The notes under the pieces: model-generated | What the model saw: only the letters and a program-made list of their open reading frames with translations | What the model was told of the DNA's origin: nothing | Databases searched by the model: none | Part shown: in pieces, positions 36,433 through 46,914 of the stretch | Layout: every line of letters starts with the position of its first letter | Numbering within the stretch: the stretch's first letter is position 1 | Source: Echria macrotheca | Lineage: Eukaryota > Ascomycota > Sordariomycetes > Sordariales > Schizotheciaceae | Length of the DNA stretch: 64,000 bases | Direction: 5' to 3' | NCBI GenBank assembly: GCA_030411725.1 | Contig: MU839835.1 | Coordinates: 806,001-870,000, forward strand | Position numbers and translations under genes: made by a program

Positions 36433-38010
36433 ATGGCGGAGCTCAGCAAGAACTTCGAGACTCTCCAGCTCCATGCGGGGTAGGTCTTTCCTGACGCTGA
36501 TCTCGGGTACAACGTCGAGGATCAGAGCTCCAAGACTAACAATGGCCATTACAGCCAGTCTCCCGACCCGACTACCAATGCCCGCGCCGTGCCCATCTAT
36601 GCCTCAACAGTGAGATAGACACCTCGCAAGAAACACACAGACAGAACTAACACGCTACCAGAGCTTCGTCTTCAATGACTCGGCCCATGGCGCCCGTCTT
36701 TTTGGTCTCAAGGAGTTTGGCAACATCTACTCGAGGATAATGAAGTGAGCTCGTGCTACGACCTGACAGTCCAAGAGCTAACTCTGTAGCCCCACTGTCG
36801 ATGTCCTTGAGAAGCGAATTGCTGCTCTGGAGGGCGGTGTCGCCGCCGTGGCCACCTCATCTGGCCAGGCCGCCCAGTTCCTCACCATTGCCGCCCTGGC
36901 CCAGGCCGGCGACAACTTCGTGTCCACGTCCAACCTCTACGGCGGCACATACAACCAGTTCAAGGTGCTGTTCCCGCGCCTCGGCATCACGGCCAAGTTC
37001 GTCAAGGGCGACAAGCCCGAGGACCTGGCTGCTGCGATTGACGACAAGACCAAGTGCGTCTACATTGAGAGCATCGGCAACCCGCGCTACAACGTGCCCG
37101 ACTTTGAGGCCATCGTCAAGGTCGCCCACGAGAAGGGCGTCCCCGTCGTGGTATGTATCCTGTCAGATAGTATGTAAGCAAGCTGACCGGATAGGTTGAC
37201 AACACGTTTGGTGCTGGCGGCTACTTTGTCCGGCCGATCGACCACGGTGCCGATATCGTGGTGCACTCGGCGACCAAGTGGATCGGCGGCCACGGAACGA
37301 CCATCGGCGGCGTCATTGTCGACAGCGGCCGGTTCGACTGGGGCAAGCACGCCGCGCGGTTCCCGCAGATGGTGGAGCCGTCCGAGGGCTACCACGGTCT
37401 CAAGTTCTGGGAGACATTCGGCCCCATCACTTTCATCATCAGGGTGCGCGTCGAGCTGCTCCGCGACATTGGCGCGTGCCTGAACCCCTTCGGCGCACAG
37501 CAGCTCCTCCTCGGCGTGGAGACGCTGTCGCTGCGCGCCGAGCGACACGCGCAGAACGCGCTCGCGCTGGCCAAGTGGCTCGAGGCGAGCCCGTACGTGT
37601 CGTGGGTGTCGTACCCGGGCCTCGAGAGCCACCCGTCGCACGAGACGGCCAAGAAGTACCTCAAGCGCGGTTTCGGCGGCGTGCTGAGCTTTGGTGTCAA
37701 GGGCGGCGGCGCGGCCGGCAGCCAGATTGTTGATGGGTTCAAGATTATCTCGAACCTGGCCAACGTGGGCGACTCCAAGACGCTGGCCATCCACCCGTGG
37801 ACGACGACGCACGAGCAGCTGTCGGACGAGGAGAAGGTCAACTCGGGCGCGACCGAGGACTTGATCCGCATCTCTGTCGGGACGGAGCACATTGATGATA
37901 TTATTGCCGACTTTGAGCAGTCGTTTGCGGCGGCGGCGGCGGCCTCTACGAAGGGCGGCGCGTCGGCTGAGGCAGAGGCCAAGACTGAGGAGGCGCCGGT
38001 TGTTGTCTAG
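36433..38010 (+). CDS. MET17: O-acetylhomoserine (thiol)-lyase
   Basis: PLP enzyme that makes homocysteine from O-acetylhomoserine and sulfide, in the cytosol. Five exons, 36433-36479, 36555-36609, 36662-36744, 36790-37150 and 37195-38010, encode 453 aa. The N-terminus MAELSKNFETLQLHAG spans the first junction. Conserved blocks include FGNIYSRIMNPTVDVLEKRI, ATSSGQAAQFLTIAALAQAG, VDNTFGAGGYF and the PLP-lysine region HSATKWIGGHGT. The C-terminus adds about 25 Ala/Glu-rich residues (AAAAAASTKGGASAEAEAKT) beyond the usual family end. The four introns are 45-75 nt and the first three are packed into the first 360 bp. The upstream inverted repeat may be regulatory. Confidence 0.95.
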
Positions 38011-38303
38011 TCATTTTGTTTTCCTGGATTGAGAGATACCTCTGTGATGTGTTATGAGTTAGTTAGCGTTGAATCAAGCCTTTACTCTTGAGTTGTGAAG
38101 TGAACTATAACTGTAGAGCTGGTGAAGAGAGGAGTAATTAGTGGCGTTCCTAAGTGTAGCTCTCTCAGCGACCAATCACAGCGTGTATTTCGCCCCACCA
38201 GTAGCAACCGCCATTCATTCCGTCACAGCATCACCATCGCCAAAATCCCGAACACAAACCTCTCCGATCCCAAGTTATCCGGACGACACCACCACCGCCG
38301 AAA

Positions 38304-39189
38304 ATGCGCCTCCCAACAATCATAGCAGCAGCCCTGCTACCCTTCCTCCCCACGAGCGCATCATCCAATCCCACCCCCGAAAAACAAACAATCCTAACGC
38401 TCCGCATCCCCCCATCCCCCGCGATCCCCAACCCAGGCACCCTCCCGCCCTCAACCCACGCGACGCTCCTCTCCCTGCACCACTCCCACCGCGCGCCAAT
38501 AACCACCTCCTCGACCTTCATCTTCACCAACCTCTCGTCTTCGTCCTCCTACCTCGCCGACATCCACTGTCCAACCTACGCCTTTGCGCCCCTCCGCATC
38601 GACATCTCGCCAGATGGCCAAGTCGCAGCGTGGGAGACCTTCCGCGGCAACGACTGGTCCAACAAGGGCGAGTCGGTGCCCGTGTCTGAGGATAACACCC
38701 TCGACGTGCGCGTGTTAGGCTCCAAGGGCTACTTTATGGAGCGTAGTAAATGTTTGTTCCCCCCCCCTTTTCTACCTACCCGCTTGCAAAAGTTAATAAA
38801 TGATGAATTATAAATTATAGTCAGCGTCCTATCCATCCTCAAAAACCCAATGATCCTCCTCGGCCTCGTGAGCATGGGCATCTTCATCGGGATGCCCTAC
38901 CTCGTAGACAATAGTATGTCCTCCCTACCCCTACCCAAAACTAAAGAAACAGCAAGACTAATGAGAGTAAAAAGTGGACCCGGAAATGCGCGCCGAGTGG
39001 GAAGAGCGCCAGAAATCAAACCCGATGAACAATATCATGGGCGCGGCGACGGGGCAGCCCGGCGCGGCTGGGTCGTTCGATATGGCTGCTTTCCTGGCCG
39101 GGTCTGCGAAGAAGGACTCCTCGGCCGAGGGCTCGCCCGGTCCGGCGGCGGAAAAGAATACTGGCGAGGGGAAGAGGAAGAAGAGGTAG
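38304..39189 (+). CDS. EMC7: ER membrane protein complex subunit 7
   Basis: Three exons, 38304-38745, 38821-38913 and 38975-39189, encode 249 aa. An N-terminal signal peptide (MRLPTIIAAALLPFLPTSAS) leads a beta-sandwich lumenal domain with YLADIHCPTYAFAPLRIDI. The EMC7 signature SILKNPMILLGLVSMGIFIG forms the single membrane span (about residues 153-177), followed by MDPEMRAEWEERQKSNP and a Gly/Ala/Lys-rich cytosolic tail ending GKRKKR. The EMC inserts tail-anchored and multipass proteins into the ER. The second intron ends in AAG. The gene starts only 293 bp after the sulfhydrylase stop. Confidence 0.9.
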
Positions 39190-39601
39190 AACTAGTAGCT
39201 TTGTGGTGTGTTTATGAGCAGCATATACAGCGCAGAGAAGTCGCGATTAGATGGGCTTTTGGTGTACGAATTAGCGGTAGGGTACGTACGGCCTTGTTAC
39301 GTATGATAGGCCAAAACCATTGTTACATATGCTCACTTGAACTTTCTGAAGATACATTTGTTCCAGGCACGGCATCTCTGTTTCTTAGGATTGATCGTCG
39401 AGTTGAATTCATTATCATACTATGTACCATGAAAACACCGGTTCATCCCCATGCAACCACCGGCTCCCACTCCATAAACGTCCTGGCTGTACCGCTAATG
39501 GCATCCACGGAACGAAACAACGCAGACAACGGAAAGCGACGTTACGCCCAAAACAGCGAGACAGGTTAAAGAAGCAAGGTTCAACGGCCCTCTACTAGAG
39601 C
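39190..39601. other. convergent 3' region, EMC7 / WW-domain gene
   Basis: A 412-bp gap between converging genes, expected to hold both terminators. Nothing else is seen. Confidence 0.6.
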
Positions 39602-40733
39602 TTAAAAGTCACCACCACCGTCAAAATCGCCACCGCCGTCATTGTCCTGTCCGGCATCTAAGTCCAGTTAGTACTGCGCTCGACAACAATTCCAGACAAA
39701 AAATCACTCACCATAGCCCTGCTGATACTCTGCCTGGTCGTGATCCTCGATGGCATCCGCAATAAGGGCACCACCGATCAGACCAGCACCGAGACCGAGT
39801 GCCGCTCCACCCGCCATACCCATACCGCCCCCTCCGGCCTTCTGCGGACGGCCATAGCCACCACCATACCCGCCCTGCGGGGGATACCCTCCGTAGCCGG
39901 GCTGTTGTGGCGGGTAGTACCCCTGCTGCGGCGGGTATCCGCCGCCGTACGCATTAGGCGGGGCGCCATACCCGCCGTACGCAGGCTGGCCGTAGGCGGG
40001 CTGGCCGCCGTAGGGGGCCGGAGAGCCGTATCCCGGCTGTGGGCTGCCCATGCCGGGAAACCCGCCGCCGCCGTGCGTCTTCTTACCACCTCCAAAGATC
40101 TTCCCCAGGAGACCGCCAGACTTTCCCCTGTCCATCGCATCATTAGGGCGCGGGGGCAGCTGGCCGGGGAAGGTCTGCTGCGGTGGCGGCGAGCCGGCGT
40201 ACGAAGCTGCCGCACCGCCGCCCGGCGTCGTGTTGTAGGCGCCGCGCGCCCTGGCGTCCTCCTCGGCCTGGAGCTGGCGGGCGAGTCTTGCGTCCTCGTC
40301 TTCTGTATTCGACGGGCCTGCGCCCGAGGTGTTGGACCGCTGGTGGTCATCGTAGGGGTTCACCTTGGTGTCGCTCGGGGCCGGGGTGTCGCCCGGCGTG
40401 TAAGAGGGCGGGGGCCCCGCGGGGGACTCATCCGCGGGATTTCTGGCCGGCTCTGTCGGCTTCTCCCATTGCGACTTTTTGGTGTATTTGTTGACGTAGA
40501 ACCTTGGGGATACAAAGTTAGCAAGACATTTCTCTAGAGTTCGAAAGCGTCCGGCGCAGTAAAGATGCAGGCGTTCATCGATGATGAAATTGCGCAGCAT
40601 CGAGCCTGATCGCGGGGGAAGGCTTGGCATCTCTCTGTACTTACCATTCCTTGTACTGATCATTCCATCGGGCTACCCAGCCCTCGGGCACTTTGGGCGG
40701 GGGAGGTCCCTGGGGAGCCTCAAAATCGGCCAT
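39602..40733 (-). CDS. WWM1: WW-domain protein with Gly/Tyr/Pro repeats (Wwm1-like)
   Basis: Three exons, 40733-40645, 40502-39712 and 39657-39602, encode 311 aa. The WW domain at residues 16-45 has its signature tryptophans W19 and W42 and the aromatic patch W30-F31-Y32; the first intron (142 nt, ending AAG) splits W30. A charged linker (DARLARQLQAEEDARARG) follows, then a prion-like tail of repeated Pro-Gln-Gly-Tyr and Ala-Tyr-Gly units (residues about 205-265), a Gly-rich AGGAALGLGAGLIGGALIAD segment and an acidic Asp/Gly end (GGGDFDGGGDF). Yeast Wwm1 binds the metacaspase Mca1, whose pro-domain is similarly repetitive; a link here is only inferred from the family. Confidence 0.85.
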
Positions 40734-41626
40734 GGTGATTGACCGCGATGTGAGAGACAAAGTTGATCGATAAAAAACGAGGGTGGAAAGTTTGGGCGGT
40801 CTTTTGTTTCCCGCGGGGTTGCTGACGGGTGGTGTGAAGGAGGGGTATTTAGGTACCTGGGTGTGCTGTGGTGTGGTTGGCTTTGTAGGAGATGGGTTTC
40901 GAGTTTTAGCAAAGAAAGTCGGACGAAAAAGACTGCTGAATCAGTCAGGAGGCCAGGAGATATATCGAAACTACTCGTTGGAGTCCTCAGATTCGAGAAG
41001 TAGGAATGCGGCGATTATCGCTGCTCTGGAGAATTGGTTCGTTCTAGAATCACAGCGAGCTTGACAGCCGCGGTCAAAATACGCAATCTGTCACTACCCA
41101 GCGACCCAGCACAGCCTCCTTCCGTGCTTTCCTTCACTTGGCTTCAGCCGATCAGGCAGGACCCGTTCTCGCGGCGCGGTGGAGCATTGGAGCAAGCCTC
41201 AGAGGATGTTGCACCTGTTGCCCGCGGGATCGTCCATTCGCCAGCTGACACTGAAGAGCGCCACCAGAGCGGCTCCTCGTTGCGCGGCCTCGAGGCTGTG
41301 CTATTCGCCCCTCGCCCCTCGCCCCGGAGCTGCTAGGGGCCGATACTGCGTCGATGATTTCATATTCACATCCTATGCAATTATTTGCTGGAGATATATC
41401 AGTGAACGCTTATCAGCCGTCTAAATGCATTCTACCCCATATGATGCAAACTACCGCTGTACCGCTGTCTGGCCTTGACGATATTTTGCTGTAAGACCCC
41501 AACCTGTATCTACCGTCTACCGCGTGGATCCCAGTACCGATCCCCAGGGGCATGCAAGACTGTGTCCCGTCTCCCATCCTCCCGATCCCAAGTTATAGCG
41601 ACATATGGTGTCGGGCGCCTGGTAAA
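40734..41626. other. WW-domain gene promoter and CTL gene 3' flank
   Basis: An 893-bp gap between two minus-strand genes. A CGCCCCT repeat occurs near 41308-41326. No gene is seen. Confidence 0.55.
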
Positions 41627-43898
41627 CTAATAAGGCTCTTCTCGGCTCCCTACTGCCCGGCGGTCACCAAACAGATACGCTGCTTCCATGCAGTATCCTC
41701 CGCCTCCACTTGGCATCCTCGTTTCGCTTCCGTAGCAAATGACGACGGCGTCAACGATACCACTCAAGATCCCCTCCATCGCTCCGAGAATTCCCCAGCC
41801 TATAAAGCTGGCTACGAGTCCAACGACATACGCATATGCGCTACCCCGGACGCCCTTGCTTCCCTCCAACTGCCGGGCGGTCATGACCCAGCCGGCGAAC
41901 CCCAGAGCGATAGCCATGATGAATCGTGTCGCATGGAGTATCAGCTTGGCGAGTCGGTACGGCAGAAGAGGAGAGTGCTGGTTTCGGCCCTTCGGTAGTG
42001 CCGCAGGCGTCAGCGTCGTTGTCGGCCTTTGCGGGGCGAGGAAATCCATTTGTGAGAGGCCCCGAGCTGATGGCGCGAGGGCCTGCGAATGGATGGCGGA
42101 GTAGGTGAGCGTTAGCGGGTTCGTCAGGGCGACAATGGGTGTCGGGATGAACGAGTACGCGAACATGCTGATGATATTAGCAGCACGCTGTGGCAAGATG
42201 AGCAATGGTGCTCGGATGCCAAGAGCAAGCAGGGTCGAGAAGCTGATGGTCCCGAAGATGGTTGTAAGAGAGTGGCCAAGGGCTGCCGTGACGACTTCCG
42301 CCGAAGATGGTGCTGGCGCCACCTTACGATGAAAGTACCACTGCGATACGGTTGATGCCGTCGTAGTACGCTGCACACCAGAGATGATCGAGATGGTCCA
42401 AATGTACATCAGCACGAAGTATACCCCCAACCACCAGCTGGATGCGCTGATAATAAACCTCGAGAAGCCCCCAGCGAAGCTCCCTCCCAGAAACACCCTC
42501 ATAAACATTAGTAGCCATATCCAGGTCCACAGGACAATAACCGCCAGGCACCCCATGCCAACGACGACTAAAGCCGAGTTGGCTGCCAGGATTCGGCTAG
42601 AGAACTCCAGGATATCAACCGCCGATTTGAGGGCAGTTTTCCCTTTGTAGACCAGGTACACCCAAATCACCGCGGAAATGGCCGGGATACCGGCTGCCCA
42701 TCTCATCACGATGTCCTGCAGCCGGGAGCTCCCGGTGCCTGACTGGTAACTCGAGATGAACGGATACAGGGAAAACGAGAAGAGAATGACTGGCACGGCG
42801 ACCAATACCAGCACGACAAGATGCTTGACGAATGACCGCAGCGCTGCGAGCCATACCAGTGAAACGATGATAGAGACCACCGTATCAACTGCCAAGAGGT
42901 GAAACGAAGCCCGAAGCGCTGTGTAGATGGTGTCGCCAGTCGGCTTCTTCCCGTTGGTGTGGAGGTAAACCAGCACAAATGTCGAGAGCAGAGATGCCTG
43001 GGCAATAAGGTGTATCCAAGCGAAGAACGCGTCGTGTTTGAAGGTCTCGTCCGCCGCTGGGGCTGAGGCCGGCAACGCGTTGATATTGGTATCGACGGAG
43101 CTAGGAGGCGGCAAACCGAGCTCAGACTCTGGAATAGAATCTTTCCGAGAGAAAAACCGGGAGGGAGGGGCGGTGGATTTGAACCTTTGGAATGCAGGAG
43201 GCGTGCTGTCCAGAGGACTTTCCACTGTCAAATCGGCTGGCGGCTCGTTGTCGGCGATTGTGGACTCAAGTCCAACTTCCTCTAGTCCCCGGCTCTCATC
43301 ACTCTCATCGGAGTAAGCTCGCCCCTTGCCTTTGATATCTTTCCTCGGGCCGGTTTCCACGGATCTGCGGAGACTGCCAGCGCCATTCCAGCTGCTCCTT
43401 ATCCCCCGTAGACGATCCCCCAGAGTCTCCTCCTCCTCATGGCTCCGTTCTAAAGAGGCGCGGCTCTCGTCGTGCTCTGTCTCGGTGCTTTCTTCCAAGC
43501 GACTCGCGGCAAAGACGCGTCGGGATCGCTGGAGAGCATAGAGGTCGGATGCCTCACGGTCTCTCTCCTCCTCATCGTCCTCTTCGTGCTCGAGCGTGGC
43601 TTGGAAGAGCGGTGCATCTTGTGTTGCGTATCGGGAGCCAAATCCGAGGTTTGCAAAGCGGGAACCGCCAGTTTGGTACGGATTATTAGCGCCGCCCCTC
43701 CCAAAGTATGTCCGCCTGACTCCTCTTCCCTGCCACTCCGACGGCTGGCGGACTGATCGATCGCCGCCGTCTTGCTGACCGCCAAGGTTGGATATCCGTG
43801 ACCGCGATTGTGCTAGGAATCTAGACGCATCTGCACAAGAGGGGTCAGCCGGAAGCCAGTCAGGCTCATTCATCGCAACACTCACATTCGGAGAACAT
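41627..43898 (-). CDS. PNS1: CTL/Pns1-type (SLC44-like) membrane transporter
   Basis: Two exons, 43898-43886 and 43830-41627, encode 738 aa. The first coding exon is only 13 nt (MFSE plus one base); splicing gives MFSEYASRFLAQSRSRIS, a start that looks typical of fungal members. Residues about 10-265 are polar, acidic and probably disordered (EHEEDDEEERDREASDLYAL). About ten membrane segments follow from residue 270 (AWIHLIAQASLLSTFVLVYL, VVSIIVSLVWLAALRSFV, LALGIRAPLLILPQRAANII, AYVVGLVASFIGWGILGAME). The C-terminus GGGGYCMEAAYLFGDRRAV fits the CTL family. Human CTLs carry choline; the substrate of fungal members is not settled. A reading frame continuing upstream of 43898 is open but is not the start I favour. 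Confidence 0.88.
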
Positions 43899-45088
43899 GT
43901 CGATAGGACCAACGGCCCCCTACAGCAGGGCGCTGGTCCTCCACAAACACGCCGGCGAACTAAAGGTGAAGTGAGCGGGGAGCAGCTCGAAGATAGCGGC
44001 TGATTTGATGCGATGACGGTAAAAGATGCGGGGCGGACGGTTGAAGACCCGATGCTTGGCTGCTCCAAGTGGATAGAATAACGTCTAGCGAGTCAAGGAT
44101 GATGCTGTCGTGCGTAGCGATCTGGGATCCAATGTAAAAAGAAATGCAGTCGGCGTATCGTCGTGGGTTCGGTGTGAGAATGCGGAACCTGGGGAAGTAA
44201 GGCGAAAGCCGAAGGGTGAGGTCGGAAGGAGGCAGGTCGTGGATTGAGGACGGGAGGCAGGCAGCCAACGGATTGCTCAACAGCTCCCGGAACTTGACGC
44301 AGGCGTGACTGCCAGCCGATGACCCATCTGCACCCCAAGCCCACCGCTCCGATAGCTACGGGGACCCCTGTATTATGCAACTATCAGGGCCCTGCCACCG
44401 CCGTCTTCAATCCCATTCTGCACTTTGAGCACACGACAATGAAAAGGCTTTTTGTTTTCACAGGCCTTTGTCGTGGTGCTTCCGAGTGAAGGGGAAAATG
44501 CTGTCGCCTGACCCAGTCACCGGCGCTTCCCTGTCGGCGAATCGGCATTCGGTCGTTATCGTGTTGTTGCGTCACTGATAACCGACCCATCAGCTGCGAG
44601 GGCCAGGCGAACCCAGCAAGGGGGGGCCCTCATCAACCTGCTGATCCACCCCGATCCCACTGCAAACGACCCCATCACTGGAGCTCAACACAACTAGACT
44701 AGCACTTGGCTACTTTGGGTCCCGCTGCTGAGAATTCTACAATCCGATAAAACTGCTGTCCAGCTCCCCTCCTCACCTGCGCGGCTCCCACGGGACTTGT
44801 GTGCACGATTACCAGCGATTCCGCCCCGCGAAGCCACAGCGTGCTTGAATCAAGTCGACACACAAGACCCAAGTCGTTAGTTGCCTGCGAGCCCAACCAA
44901 CCAGACGCCGACCAACAGAACATCCGCGCCGATATACCACGAGTCGCTGCATATCCAAGCCCGACTTCGCAGTTGCCGACCCCTTTTCCTGCCCAACATC
45001 GACGGGCACACGACCGCCAGCAAGAGGACCCCTCCGATCCGACCCTAAACCCCCCCGCACCCCCTTTAGTTCCGCTCGCTCGCATCTC
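43899..45088. promoter_or_regulatory. divergent promoter region, CTL gene / Rab gene
   Basis: A 1.2-kb interval from which both neighbours are transcribed outward. A minus-strand frame of about 186 codons at 44699-45259 overlaps the start of the Rab gene and has no protein-like pattern. No gene is seen. Confidence 0.6.
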
Positions 45089-45913
45089 ATGTCCTCCGCG
45101 CCTTGGGACTACATCGCTAAGCTGGTATGCATCGGCGACAGTGGTTGTGGGAAATCTAGTCTGACGATCCGGCTCTGCGAAGGCCGCTTCGTGACGCATC
45201 ACGATGTGACGATCGGCGTCGAGTTCGGCTCCCGCATCGTGCCGGTGGGACCGCCGCACAGCAACACCCTTTCCGGCTCCTCATTACCACCTTCAACAGC
45301 GCCAGAAGCAGATGGGAACCTAAAAGGCGGGCTGCCCGAGCCCCGGACGAAACCTTCCCCCACACCCGCCGCCGCCGAGATACAAAAACACATGAAACTC
45401 AGCCTTTGGGACACGGCCGGGCAGGAGACGTACAAGTCAGTCACACGGTCCTACTTCCGCGGCGCCTCGGGCGCGCTGCTCGTCTTCGACCTCAGCCGCA
45501 AGCAGACGTTCCAGCACGTCACGGACTGGCTCAACGACCTACGGCAGATCGCCGAGCCCGACATCGTGGTGGTGCTGGTCGGCAACAAGGCGGACCTCGC
45601 CAAGCCGGGGTCGGTGGACGACTCGGAGGCGGGCGGCGAGAACAAGCGCGAGGTGACGCGCGAGGAGGCCGAGGACTGGGCGCGCCGCAACGGCGTTCTA
45701 GAATACGTCGAGACGAGCGCCAAGAGTGGCGAGAACGTCGAGAAGGCGTTTATGCGCGTCGCCGAGAGGATATACGAGAACATCCAGGCCGGGAAGTACG
45801 ACCTCAACGACCGCCGGTCGGGAGTCAAGGGGCCAACTGCCGCCGGCGCTGGGGGGATCCGTCCGGTGCGGTTGAGTGCTGAGAAGGCCAAGACGGGCGC
45901 TGGGTGTTGTTAA
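45089..45913 (+). CDS. YPT4: Rab4/Ypt4-type small GTPase with an insertion
   Basis: An intronless gene of 274 aa. The P-loop GDSGCGKS is at residues 16-23, the effector region TIGVEFGSRI at 41-50, DTAGQE at 108-113, NKAD and ETSAKSGENV further on, and the C-terminus GAGCC is suited to double geranylgeranylation. SVTRSYFRGASGALLVFDLS and the tail YDLNDRRSGVKG point to Rab4/Ypt4 rather than Rab2. Rab4 acts in endosome recycling. About 48 Pro/Ser-rich residues (54-101) are inserted between switch I and DTAGQE where Rabs normally have a tight beta hairpin, and a shorter acidic insertion (KPGSVDDSEAGGENK) follows NKAD. Both insertions are in frame and free of splice signals that would remove them cleanly. 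Confidence 0.88.
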   Translation: MSSAPWDYIAKLVCIGDSGCGKSSLTIRLCEGRFVTHHDVTIGVEFGSRIVPVGPPHSNTLSGSSLPPSTAPEADGNLKGGLPEPRTKPSPTPAAAEIQKHMKLSLWDTAGQETYKSVTRSYFRGASGALLVFDLSRKQTFQHVTDWLNDLRQIAEPDIVVVLVGNKADLAKPGSVDDSEAGGENKREVTREEAEDWARRNGVLEYVETSAKSGENVEKAFMRVAERIYENIQAGKYDLNDRRSGVKGPTAAGAGGIRPVRLSAEKAKTGAGCC

Positions 45914-46914
45914 ATAAACACAACCCTTTCGTCTCTCTCTTTCTCTCCCGAGTGGCTGGACTTTGTTTTCTTTTCCTTCTAGCTTCCTAGGTTTTTTTTT
46001 ACTCAAAATTGTAGTGTAATAATAAACAGATTCGGAAGAATCTCGAATGGTACGGGAGCCTGTACAGGCGATGGCGGTGTGATGTACAACATGGCAGGCA
46101 CACGGAGGAGAGAGGAAGAGGAAGATGGTAAAAGAAAAAGAAAAATGCAAAACTGAAGGCTTCATGCCTACCTTGATCACATCTACGGTTTGCTTTTCGT
46201 GTAATTGTTAAAAATGAGACGGATCCGGATTCCAGACCCGTCGATGCTATGCAAGATAAACCGTAGCAGACTAGCCCATTTCCTATCGCTGACTTCCTCT
46301 GGACACAGGGCGACACCACAAGAGACTTGGAATATTCACCCACACGGAATGAGGGAAAAGGCGCACATGGTTAGGTAATAAACCATTGTCTCTACTCGTA
46401 CTCGTACAATATCATAAAGACAGTGCATACCTAGGTCTAGTCCGTACTAGTACACAAAGTTGAGAGATCTAACATCCATTCCTAGACCTTCCTCCTTCCT
46501 CGCAGCTGCCGTACACACACACCAAGGTACTTACCTTGCTCGTCAACATGACAAAAGAGAAGAGAGAGAGAGAGCAGCTTCCTTGGGGAGAGTATTACAC
46601 TTAGATAATTTGGTGACAAACCCCACCCACCAAGATCGTACCCTTTTTTCTCAGTTCCGTCTCTCATAGCACGCAAGATCCCAAGTTAGTTTGACCCGAA
46701 AAAAAAACTCCCCTCCCGTTTTAGACCCTTTATGCTTTGCCTCCAACCCTAGACGGACAGGACGTCGTGTTGCGTCGGGAAAGAACGAGTTAAAGTCTAT
46801 CCGCCCCAAACCAACTCATCTCAAATCACTCTCCCTGGCTTTCAACATCGCAAAACTGTAGATCGAGCCACCCCCCAGCAAACCCGGAATCGACACGCCT
46901 CCTATCATAAGTCT
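45914..46914. other. convergent 3' region, Rab gene / PMT2
   Basis: A 1-kb gap between converging genes, with TC-rich DNA after the Rab stop and a GA microsatellite at about 46558-46574. No gene is seen. Confidence 0.6.

Noticed and set aside
44699..45259. 186-codon minus-strand frame upstream of and overlapping the Rab gene
   Set aside because: It overlaps the conserved Rab P-loop region in antisense and shows no protein-like pattern.
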